Shown in pieces: positions 53,945 through 62,403 of a stretch of 64,000 bases of DNA (positions are counted from its first letter, which is position 1; each line of letters begins with the position of its first letter). The DNA comes from Lutibacter sp. B2 (lineage in GTDB: Bacteria > Bacillota > Clostridia > Peptostreptococcales > Thermotaleaceae). A model generated the notes under the pieces. That model searched no databases and was not told the origin of the DNA. It saw nothing but the letters and a program-made list of their open reading frames with translations. Location: assembly GCA_015686845.1 (NCBI GenBank), contig JADPRS010000006.1, positions 1-64,000 on the forward strand, read 5' to 3'. The position numbers and the translations under genes are program-made.

Positions 53945-54694
53945 ATGATATATCTAATATTAACCATAGGCTTATTAATAGGATCATTTTTAAACGTATG
54001 CATCTATCGCATACCAGAAAATGAATCTATTGCCTATCCCCCTTCCCATTGCCCCAAGTGCAATACATCTTTAAAATCGTTAGATTTAATTCCAATATTT
54101 AGTTATTTATTCAACAAAGGAAAATGTAGATATTGTAGGGAACCTATTGCCCTGCAATATCCCATTGTTGAATTGTTAAATGGAATCATATATTTATTAT
54201 TATATCTAAAATATGGAATTACGATACATTTTATAAAATATGCAATCCTAGCAAGTCTATTAATCGTAATATCCTTTATAGATTACAAACTACAAATAAT
54301 ACCTGATGAATGCAACCTATTTGGACTTATTGTGTCAGGTATTTTTCTTATATGTAGCAACTTTAGCTTTGCTTCATTAACAGACGCATTTGTAGGATTA
54401 TTAGTAGGCGGGGGTATATTTTTATTGATTGCACTCATTACAGGCGCTATGGGTGGGGGAGACATTAAATTAATAGGTGTTTTAGGATTTTTCTTTGGAT
54501 GGAAACATATTCTTTTGATTACACTACTATCCTTTGTGATCGGTGCAATCATTTCAATATGTTTACTAATATCAAAGTTGAAAGGTAGAAAAGATGCCAT
54601 AGCCTTTGGCCCTTTTATAGCAATAGCAACGTTAGTAACAATATTCTATAAAGCAGAAATCATTGATTGGTATCTAACTCTGGTCATTGGATGA
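53945..54694 (+). CDS. pilD: PilD prepilin peptidase/methyltransferase
   Basis: A 249-aa membrane protein, RBS AAGGGGGA. The N-terminal domain has two CxxC pairs (CPKCNTSLKSLDLIPIFSYL, then GKCRYCREPI) that bind zinc. The two catalytic Asp lie in FIDYKLQIIPDECN (about 109) and GGGDIKLIG (about 175). Eight hydrophobic segments are visible. It cleaves and N-methylates all prepilins encoded nearby. Confidence 0.95.
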   Translation: MIYLILTIGLLIGSFLNVCIYRIPENESIAYPPSHCPKCNTSLKSLDLIPIFSYLFNKGKCRYCREPIALQYPIVELLNGIIYLLLYLKYGITIHFIKYAILASLLIVISFIDYKLQIIPDECNLFGLIVSGIFLICSNFSFASLTDAFVGLLVGGGIFLLIALITGAMGGGDIKLIGVLGFFFGWKHILLITLLSFVIGAIISICLLISKLKGRKDAIAFGPFIAIATLVTIFYKAEIIDWYLTLVIG

Positions 54695-54749
54695 AAATTA
54701 AATTTATATTAATGATAACGCTAGATAATATAGTATCGAGGTGAATACT

Positions 54750-55808
54750 TTGTTTAAAAAAAATATGATATCAATAGATATAGGAACTTATACAACCAAA
54801 ATTGTGATTGGAAAAATGAAAAACAAGAACATCATCATTGATGATGCTTTTATGGTATCTACACCACCAGAATCCTATGAGGATGGACAAATAAAGAACT
54901 TAGAAGTACTAAAAAAAGTCATACATAATGCTTTAATTACAAATAAAGTTAAAGAAAAACAAATGATATGTACGCTACAAAGTACAAAGACCATTACAAG
55001 AGAACTGATTTTACCTTATGTAAAAGAAGATGAATTAGAATCTATGGTTTATTTTGAGATCGAACAATACTTACCTATAAGATTAGACGAATATGCAGTT
55101 GAATATAAGATATTAGAAGAATTTGAAGAGAATGATATTAAAAAACTAAGAGTCCTTGTAGCAGCACTACCGAAAGAAATGGTAGAAAATCACTTGAAAT
55201 TAATAAATGGTTTAAATTTAAAACCCATTGCATTAGATATTCATTCAAATACAAATGCAAAAGCTTTTAGTAATGAAATTACTATTAATAATGAAATTTA
55301 TAGTTTGGATAAAACCATTACATTGATAGATTTAGGATATGAATATATAAATATTACAATTATTGACAAAGGGATTATTCGATTTAATCGATTGATCCAT
55401 CAAGGAGGAAAGGATATTGATACAAATATTGCAAATTCCTTTAACCTTTCTTTAAATGATGCAGAAGAAAGAAAAATGGAACATGCCAATTTAGATGCAT
55501 TAAATGAAGACTCTACCTCTATAACCCTTTTGAATGAATCTGTCAAAATGACAATAGATATGTGGATTCGAGAGATACAAAGAATATTTCAATATTATAC
55601 CAGTCGTTCTAGAGAGAATCGAATTGATGAAATATATTTACATGGAGGAAGTTCCAATATTCAAAACGTTTCGAAATATATTCATGCAAATACAAATATC
55701 CCTACTTTTAAGATTGACAAAATAAGTAATATACAGCTTATAAAAATGACGGAAGACATCAATCTAGAAAATTACTTAAATGCTTGTACAGCATTAATAA
55801 GAAGGTAG
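54750..55808 (+). CDS. pilM: PilM, actin-like pilus assembly ATPase
   Basis: A 352-aa protein from TTG 54750 (RBS GAGGTG; a GTG at 54741 lies inside the RBS). Phosphate-1 loop: ISIDIGTYTTKIVIGK. Phosphate-2: TITLIDLGYEYINITIIDKG. Adenosine motif: IYLHGGSSNIQNVSKYI. This is the FtsA-like PilM that binds the N-terminus of PilN in the cytoplasm. Full length. Confidence 0.9.
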   Translation: MFKKNMISIDIGTYTTKIVIGKMKNKNIIIDDAFMVSTPPESYEDGQIKNLEVLKKVIHNALITNKVKEKQMICTLQSTKTITRELILPYVKEDELESMVYFEIEQYLPIRLDEYAVEYKILEEFEENDIKKLRVLVAALPKEMVENHLKLINGLNLKPIALDIHSNTNAKAFSNEITINNEIYSLDKTITLIDLGYEYINITIIDKGIIRFNRLIHQGGKDIDTNIANSFNLSLNDAEERKMEHANLDALNEDSTSITLLNESVKMTIDMWIREIQRIFQYYTSRSRENRIDEIYLHGGSSNIQNVSKYIHANTNIPTFKIDKISNIQLIKMTEDINLENYLNACTALIRR

Positions 55809-55818
55809 GTGATCATAG

Positions 55819-56394
55819 ATGAGAGATTTTAATTTCTTTTCGCCATATGTAGATGAAAAAAAGACCGTTAAGAAAAAAAATATGTATGTAGTAATTATTA
55901 TAATGTTTATAGTAATTAGCGTTGGTGGGGTAACAACTACGAATATTTTAATAGAAAAACAATTACAAAAAGAACTATTATCTATGCAAAAACTACTTAC
56001 TGACAAGGAAATAAAAGATAAATTAAACGATATAGACGAGAAAAAAAGGAAAATTGAAGTACTAACCAAGTATCATGAAATTGCAGGAAAAATTAATCAA
56101 CAAATAAATAACATTGATGTAATTAACAGCACTTTGCTAGAAAATATTTCATCTTCCTTACCACAGAAGATATTTATTCAGGGTATGGCTATTAACCATA
56201 AAGTGTTATCCATCCAAGGGGTATCAAGTAATCGAGTAGCCATTGCTGAATTTGAATACAATCTTAAACAAATCAATATCTTTTATGATGTTCATGTAAA
56301 TATGATTAATAATGAATCGATGGATAATACAAATAAACAATTTAGTATAGAATGTACCTTCTTTAAGGATGTGAAAAATCATGAAACTGACTAA
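55819..56394 (+). CDS. pilN: PilN-like bitopic membrane protein
   Basis: A 191-aa protein with the order cytoplasmic tail (MRDFNFFSPYVDEKKTVKKK), one membrane segment (about 25-47, VVIIIMFIVISVGGVTTTNI), coiled coil and a small alpha/beta domain. The FNFFSPY motif near the start is the PilM-binding type (xxINLLPxR) in a clostridial form. It overlaps the next gene by 14 bases. The call rests on layout and position between pilM and pilO. Confidence 0.8.
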   Translation: MRDFNFFSPYVDEKKTVKKKNMYVVIIIMFIVISVGGVTTTNILIEKQLQKELLSMQKLLTDKEIKDKLNDIDEKKRKIEVLTKYHEIAGKINQQINNIDVINSTLLENISSSLPQKIFIQGMAINHKVLSIQGVSSNRVAIAEFEYNLKQINIFYDVHVNMINNESMDNTNKQFSIECTFFKDVKNHETD

Positions 56395-57616
56395 AAGAGA
56401 ACAAAAACTTATTATTTTTTTAGGAATAGTTGTATTTATTTTTGTTTATTACCAATTTGTATTAAATCCCCAAATGAATAGAATACATCAATTGAAAGAA
56501 CAAATAGCAACATTAGGTGGAAAAGTAGATTATAAAAAAGTCAAAATCAAATCTTATGAAAAGGTAGAAAAGGATTATAAAATTGCAAACATCAAAAATA
56601 ATTATGCTACCAAAAGATTTTTTCCTTTTATTAAACAAGAAAAGTCTATTACTATTTTAAATGATATGATAGATAAAACAGGGCTTGAAGTCTCAAATAT
56701 AGCATTTTCAAAAACAGAAATTAGTGAAATAGAAAAAAGAGAACAGGAAAAAGAGGAAGAAAATTATCCCCTAAGAACATTAGTTACTTCTTATTATAAA
56801 AAAAATAGTAATTCTGATAAAAAAGAAAAGGTTGAAGAACAAGCAGAGAATAAAGAACAAGTAGAAAAAATGAGTGTTAATATTAGTTTCACAAGTGAGT
56901 ATGACACCATGATGTCATTTATCAAAGAAATTGAATCTTTTGATAAAAAGCTTCTTATAAAAAATGTAACCTTAGCAAGTAATGATGAGAATTTGATGAC
57001 AGGAAATATTATGTTAGATTTTTATGCTTTACCTAAATTTCATATTGAAGACGAAGAATATTTTAAATGGGATCATGAGGCGGAATATGGAAGAAAAGAT
57101 CCTTTTATTCCTTTTGATGGATACGAATACCCTACAGATGATATAATGCAAAACAATAAAAAAGAAGAAGGTTCTACGAATACTAATAAAATACTAAAAA
57201 AAAGATATGATTTTTATATTGGAGTCCATCCCATTACTGCAGATATTCCCTCTATAATTATTGGACAAGCCAATGATCCTCAGGCAAAAACATATGTATA
57301 TGCTGATAATCCCAATATTGAAAATGTTGAATTTCAGCTATTAAAAAAAGACAATAAATATTACTATAAATATAAAACGCAACAAGAAAACTATCCACAG
57401 AATTATGAAAATTCCATGATAGAATTTGAACCAAATGAAAAAGAAGTTATATTATTTATAGTAAGCAGTAAACGTAAAGATGACAATGATAACAGTGGAA
57501 TTAATCTGTCTATTACGAATAACTCAGATTTACAATTAAAAGTTAGAGTAGAGCATGATGATCCTAATAGACCAAGGGTAATCATTAAAAAAGAAGGAAA
57601 AGTCATTACTAATTAA
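56381..57616 (+). CDS. pilO: PilO-like protein with PilP-like tail motif
   Basis: A 411-aa protein, overlapping pilN. A short tail, one membrane segment (about 8-27, LIIFLGIVVFIFVYYQFVL), a coiled coil and a ferredoxin-like part (VNISFTSEYDTMMSFIKEIE), as in PilO. Unlike PilO (about 200 aa), it is doubled in length. Residue 240 onward has YGRKDPFIPFDGYEYP, like the RDPFxP motif of PilP, then a beta-rich C-terminal domain. It may combine PilO and PilP roles in this secretin-less Gram-positive machine. That is inference. Confidence 0.75.
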   Translation: MKLTKREQKLIIFLGIVVFIFVYYQFVLNPQMNRIHQLKEQIATLGGKVDYKKVKIKSYEKVEKDYKIANIKNNYATKRFFPFIKQEKSITILNDMIDKTGLEVSNIAFSKTEISEIEKREQEKEEENYPLRTLVTSYYKKNSNSDKKEKVEEQAENKEQVEKMSVNISFTSEYDTMMSFIKEIESFDKKLLIKNVTLASNDENLMTGNIMLDFYALPKFHIEDEEYFKWDHEAEYGRKDPFIPFDGYEYPTDDIMQNNKKEEGSTNTNKILKKRYDFYIGVHPITADIPSIIIGQANDPQAKTYVYADNPNIENVEFQLLKKDNKYYYKYKTQQENYPQNYENSMIEFEPNEKEVILFIVSSKRKDDNDNSGINLSITNNSDLQLKVRVEHDDPNRPRVIIKKEGKVITN

Positions 57617-57635
57617 ACTATCTGGAGGAATAGAT

Positions 57636-58466
57636 GTGTTTAATCTATTTAAAAACAAAAAAGGCTTTACATTAATTGAGATTATTGTAAGTATCGCTAT
57701 ATTAGGCATTATAATTGTACCTATTTCTTCACTATTTGTTACTTCAGTGCGTATGAACAAACAATCTGAAGAAATGATGATGGCAAGTCAAAAGGCACAG
57801 CAAATTATTGAAGCTTTAAGATCTGATGAAAAACTTAAGGCTGATCCTAACGAAGAACTTAAGGTTGACCCTAACGAAGATAAAAGCTTAAATTATGAGG
57901 GATATAAGATATCAAATGAACAATCGAATGAGGATAAAGAATATTATGCAATCATTACACTAGAAGAGGATGAAGAATACAAAGCGAAAACATATTATTT
58001 TGATGGTGAAAAACGTAGAAAAGATCCTAATATACCTACTATAGATACAAGTATAGATTCGGTTATTCAGATAAATGTAAAAAATACTATCACTATTAAC
58101 GGTAATAAAGTAACAGTTGGTGAAAAAAAAAACATGGGAGAACCTGTTAAAATACGTGTTGAATGCTATGGCAGTGCAAATATATCTTTTGAAGTAAAGA
58201 ATGAACTGAGTGATAATTCAATGTATGATCATGATGATGAAGTGCATCTTCATATAGTAAAAATTATTAAGGATGGAAAAGTAAGTAACAGCAATGTTAC
58301 TGTAAAAAGCTTAAAAGGAAAAGTGTTTGATATTTCAAATATTTATTATAAGGAAGGTATGCCTTCTGAACAAAATCAATTGAATCAAATTACAGTAAAA
58401 ATATCAAGGGATGATGATGATGAAAATGAGCTTATTGAAATTAGAACCCTTAAGAAAAAAGAATAA
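57636..58466 (+). CDS. Minor prepilin, PilV-like
   Basis: A 276-aa prepilin from GTG 57636 (RBS GGAGG). Leader MFNLFKNKKG is followed by FTLIEIIVSIAILGIIIVPI, a clear type III signal. A short repeat (LKADPNEE, then LKVDPNED) lies at about 67-83, followed by a beta-rich body with acid-rich stretches. It probably caps or primes the pilus with the next two genes. It overlaps the following gene by 44 bases or more. Confidence 0.85.
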   Translation: MFNLFKNKKGFTLIEIIVSIAILGIIIVPISSLFVTSVRMNKQSEEMMMASQKAQQIIEALRSDEKLKADPNEELKVDPNEDKSLNYEGYKISNEQSNEDKEYYAIITLEEDEEYKAKTYYFDGEKRRKDPNIPTIDTSIDSVIQINVKNTITINGNKVTVGEKKNMGEPVKIRVECYGSANISFEVKNELSDNSMYDHDDEVHLHIVKIIKDGKVSNSNVTVKSLKGKVFDISNIYYKEGMPSEQNQLNQITVKISRDDDDENELIEIRTLKKKE

Positions 58467-60621
58467 AAATATTTGTGAGTTATTAAAAAAGCAAGATGGG
58501 TCAACATTAGTAATGGTTTTAATTTATATGACTATATTATCCATGTTAGGAATTACTATACTATCAGTAAGTCTAACAAATATGAAGATGAAACTAGTGG
58601 ATCAAAAAGTGAAAAAATCTTTTTATGGTGCCGAAGCAGGGATAGAAGAAGCTCATGCGAGAATTGAAAAGCAAGTAAAAGAAGCTATTGATTATGGAGA
58701 TAAGGTAGTAGAAAAAAATCTTGAATATTTAAAAGAACATGACTATACGTATGAAAGTAAGAAGTATAAAGATGAAGAAGGAATTATTCAACAAGAGGAA
58801 TTAAAAGATGATATGGGAACGTGGTTTGAAGAAGCATATAAAGAATTCTTAAATAGTAAAGTTACACCAAAAGATATCTCAATATTAGATATTGATGATA
58901 AGAGTTATGAGTATAATTATTTAATTGATATTCTTGCAGCAAATAATTACCAGTTTAGAAATATAGTCACTATTAACGAAGATGATATTACTAAATTTAG
59001 TGAAAGTAGTAATACTTTTGATATTATTGTTCATTCTCAAAATTCATCAAGTGATGATATAAAAAAACAAATATCAAAAAAGTTTTCTATTAAAATCCCT
59101 AAATATAATCCTACTACAGACGAAACCGTTGATGAATCCTATTATAAACCTGTATATGTTAGTCGCGATACGAAATATTTATATAATCTAGATATGATTG
59201 AAGCTAGTGGTTTTACAGATAATGCAGTTACTGCAAAAGGAGATATTATTCTTGAGGAAGGTGCAAAAGTTACTATTCATGATGGACATGTTTATGCGAA
59301 AGGAAATATAATTGAAAAAGAATCAACAGAAGAAAAAAAAGGAAATCTTACAGTAAATGGTAACACCATGACTCAAAAGGATATTCTAACAGACGGTGCT
59401 TATACGAGTATGAATTTCAATGGTGATGTATATTGTAAAACACTTAAAATCAGTGAAAATTCTTCTCATTCATCTTTACAAGTGGGAACTAAAGCAGATA
59501 ATATAAATCAAAAGTTTCGAGTTTTTACAGAAGATGATTTAGAGCTAAATGGCGATAATTCTAGTATAGAAATTTATGGAAGCTATTATGGGTTTACAGA
59601 TGGTAGTCTAGAGACTACAGACTCTGATGATGAAAGTAGTGCGATTGTTATCAATAGTAAAGATATTGGAAAAGGATCAACATTGACTATTACTGGTGAA
59701 GAATCTTCTAACAATGAATTTACTGATGGGATTATTATTGGAGGAACGGCCTATCTGAATTTTACCAATAAACCATATCAAACAGGTGAGAGTGTTGCAA
59801 TACATGGGAATTATTTAGGTTACACAAAAGGAATATTAAACTTAAACAATGAGATTTTTAGCATAGATAAATATAACTATGCATTTAAAGATTACAATTT
59901 CAGTGAATATAATTATGTTGACGCAAAAGGTAACAAAATTAATATTGATTTAGCAGATACATATAATGATAGTAAAACTACATTATATGCAAAAGATAAA
60001 GGACGAATATTAGGGAAACTAAGTGAAACTAAACCTTTTACTATTCAAACTGGAGGAAAAAATGGAATTGATTTAGGTACAGATACTATAATATATGCTA
60101 CAGGGGCTTATATAACAAAAGATAAAATGAAAGCAGATAAAATTGCATATGGCGATTATGGTACTCTAAAATACGATTTGAAAAATGAATATGATACTAA
60201 GACCACTGATAAAGATATATCATATTCTTCTGAATTTATCAAAGATGAGGCTACCATAAATAAAGAGGACAATGCAATTTGTTATATTAATAATAATGAC
60301 GTTGCAATTGTTGGTGAAAATGGAAGTGCTCCTAAAGGAATAAGTAATGTATATCGTGTAGGATCTAACTTTAATAGTAATAATATTAAAGGAATTATTA
60401 TAACTGATGGTAATGTATATATATCAGGGGAGGTTACTTTTAGAGGGATCATTGCTGCAAAAGGGAACATTATATTTACTGACAACAATCAAAAAAATAT
60501 TTATTTAGACAATAAGGTTGAGATTAAAAAGATTGAAGAAGTAGTAGGGATATCTAATGATGTGAACACATACAGTAAATATTCTAGTTTAATCGAAACC
60601 TCTTCTTGGAAAACTGAATAA
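58423..60621 (+). CDS. Large PilX-like minor pilus protein
   Basis: About 732 aa; several ATGs sit in a row at 58411-58423 and I chose 58423 for the AAGGGA RBS. Near the N-terminus QDGSTLVMVLIYMTILSMLG, then ITILSVSLTNMKMK, is the PilX_N type hydrophobic helix, followed by AEAGIEEAHARIEK. The large C-terminal region has repeating strands (DIILEEGAKVTIHDGHVYAK; SVAIHGNYLGYTKGILNLNN; GNVYISGEVTFRGIIAAKGN) that read like a beta-helix. Such big minor pilins may form a tip adhesin. It is about four times the length of PilX in proteobacteria. Confidence 0.75.
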   Translation, partial: KMSLLKLEPLRKKNKNICELLKKQDGSTLVMVLIYMTILSMLGITILSVSLTNMKMKLVDQKVKKSFYGAEAGIEEAHARIEKQVKEAIDYGDKVVEKNLEYLKEHDYTYESKKYKDEEGIIQQEELKDDMGTWFEEAYKEFLNSKVTPKDISILDIDDKSYEYNYLIDILAANNYQFRNIVTINEDDITKFSESSNTFDIIVHSQNSSSDDIKKQISKKFSIKIPKYNPTTDETVDESYYKPVYVSRDTKYLYNLDMIEASGFTDNAVTAKGDIILEEGAKVTIHDGHVYAKGNIIEKESTEEKKGNLTVNGNTMTQKDILTDGAYTSMNFNGDVYCKTLKISENSSHSSLQVGTKADNINQKFRVFTEDDLELNGDNSSIEIYGSYYGFTDGSLETTDSDDESSAIVINSKDIGKGSTLTITGEESSNNEFTDGIIIGGTAYLNFTNKPYQTGESVAIHGNYLGYTKGILNLNNEIFSIDKYNYAFKDYNFSEYNYVDAKGNKINIDLADTYNDSKTTLYAKDKGRILGKLSETKPFTIQTGGKNGIDLGTDTIIYATGAYITKDKMKADKIAYGDYGTLKYDLKNEYDTKTTDKDISYSSEFIKDEATINKEDNAICYINNNDVAIVGENGSAPKGISNVYRVGSNFNSNNIKGIIITDGNVYISGEVTFRGIIAAKGNIIFTDNNQKNIYLDNKVEIKKIEEVVGISNDVNTYSKYSSLIETSSWKTE

Positions 60622-60665
60622 TGTTAATAGAATAGACTCAGAAAGGAGTAGTGTGAAGTGGAAAT

Positions 60666-61163
60666 ATGAAAAATATAAAGAAAAATAATCAAGGCTTTAC
60701 GTTGGTAGAATTATTAGTTGTATTAGGCATTATGGGAATAATCATTAGTGCAATGTTTTCATTTTTCCTATCTAATTATAAAACATTTTATCGAGCAGAT
60801 GATCAAGTTGAAGCTCAATATGAAGCACAGATAGCTACGAATAAATTAATAGATAATGTAATTGATGCACAAAAGATTGCTTTAGTTCAGCCAACTATTG
60901 AAGATGATCAGTGGCATAATATTAATAAAATAATTTTTAAAAAAGGGTTTGTAAATAATAAAGAAAAAGAATGGATTCTCACCACAGATGAATATGATTT
61001 AAATATTATACAATTTCAAATCAAGCTATTAGGTCCTTCAAGCTATAGTAAGGGCAATTATGAAGCATGTAAAGGGATTGCCATAAAAATCACTAGTAAA
61101 GTAAATGATGCTGAAGTAGATATGAAGAATGAAGTATATTTTAGAAATTGGAAAAAGCCTTAG
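60666..61163 (+). CDS. Minor prepilin, PilW-like
   Basis: A 165-aa prepilin. Leader MKNIKKNNQG, then FTLVELLVVLGIMGIIISAM, a type III signal with Glu5. The RBS (GAAAGGAG) is unusually far from the ATG at about 20 bases, so translation may be low or depend on coupling. The C-terminal domain ends EVYFRNWKKP, like other type-2 minor pilins. Confidence 0.85.
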   Translation: MKNIKKNNQGFTLVELLVVLGIMGIIISAMFSFFLSNYKTFYRADDQVEAQYEAQIATNKLIDNVIDAQKIALVQPTIEDDQWHNINKIIFKKGFVNNKEKEWILTTDEYDLNIIQFQIKLLGPSSYSKGNYEACKGIAIKITSKVNDAEVDMKNEVYFRNWKKP

Positions 61164-61236
61164 AGGTAGATTGAAACTTGATGATTTTCGCTATAAGCTA
61201 CAATCAGAATAATTATTAAAAAGGTAGGTGGAGATA

Positions 61237-62352
61237 TTGAAAAAAATGATAAGTAATGTTTTGCTAGCTTGTATACTTGTTTTAACTATTTTTAATAGTA
61301 ATGTTTATGCTCAATACAATTCTAAACCAAGTAATTGGGCTAACGAACAGGTTTATAAAGCTATATCGAAAAATTTAGTACCTAATGAAATGCAAGGTAA
61401 TTATAATAAACCTATTACAAGAACTGAATATACACTATTAGCTTTAAAATTACTTGAGGCTAATGGCGATGAAATTATAATCAAGAACAAAGAACCATTT
61501 TCAGATATATCAACTAGTGGATATAGAGATGAATTAATCAAAGCATATAATGCAGGTATTACAAAAGGATATGAAGATGGAACGTTTAAGCCTAATAATA
61601 AAATAAAAAGAGAAGAAATTGCAGTACTTATAGTAAATCTTTTGAAGCAATTAAATCAAAATATTAAAATAGAAGTAAAGAATAACTATAATTATGTAGA
61701 TAAAGATATAATCAGTAATTGGGCTAAAAATTCTATTGACTATTGTTATGATAATGATATTTTAAGTGGGGTAAGTAAACTGGAAATAAATCCGAAAGGA
61801 AATGCAACAATAGAGCAATCGATTATTCTACTTTATAGATTATATAATATAAAAGATACAGTTAATACTGTTACAAATAATTCGAAAATCGAAGCTGAAT
61901 ACTACATGAATGGAGAAAAAGTAACCATTGATGATCAAACGATTAATGATTTTCTTAATAATTATGATACTAAAATTATCAATATACTTAAAAAATCTCT
62001 AAAAAATGAAAATATTGTGTTAAGTGATATTAGAAATGAAAGTGTGACGATAGCTCTTAAAGATATAGGAATGATAAATATTAATAAATCAAATGATCAA
62101 GTAACCATAAATTCTTATGTATCTAAAATAGACAATGATTTATATCAATCTGTATATATTCAATTATTAGATGTATTTAGTGATTCGTCTAAAACAAAAC
62201 AAGTATTTGAAAAAATAATAACAAAACTTGAAACAGATGAAGAAATTGATTTGAAAGAAAAAATAGGAGAGCAGGGTGAATTCAAAGCTAAGTCAATGAG
62301 GATTAATAATAATTCATTTAAATATATTATTGATTATAGAAATAATATATAG
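61237..62352 (+). CDS. SLH-domain surface protein of the pilus operon
   Basis: A 371-aa protein from TTG 61237 (RBS AGGTGG). Signal peptide MKKMISNVLLACILVLTIFN, then SNVYAQ. Three SLH motifs follow at about 30-75, 88-140 and 150-210: ITRTEYTLLALKLLE; FSDISTSGYRDELIKAYNAG, then ITKGYEDGTFKPNNKIKREE; WAKNSIDYCYDNDILSG. They bind secondary cell-wall polymer. The last 160 residues form an unrecognised domain. It may hold pilus parts to the wall. Confidence 0.88.
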   Translation: MKKMISNVLLACILVLTIFNSNVYAQYNSKPSNWANEQVYKAISKNLVPNEMQGNYNKPITRTEYTLLALKLLEANGDEIIIKNKEPFSDISTSGYRDELIKAYNAGITKGYEDGTFKPNNKIKREEIAVLIVNLLKQLNQNIKIEVKNNYNYVDKDIISNWAKNSIDYCYDNDILSGVSKLEINPKGNATIEQSIILLYRLYNIKDTVNTVTNNSKIEAEYYMNGEKVTIDDQTINDFLNNYDTKIINILKKSLKNENIVLSDIRNESVTIALKDIGMININKSNDQVTINSYVSKIDNDLYQSVYIQLLDVFSDSSKTKQVFEKIITKLETDEEIDLKEKIGEQGEFKAKSMRINNNSFKYIIDYRNNI

Positions 62353-62403
62353 AATGTATATAGTTATGTATTTTGCGTTGCTAAAATGAGAGGAGGGTAA
62401 TTA

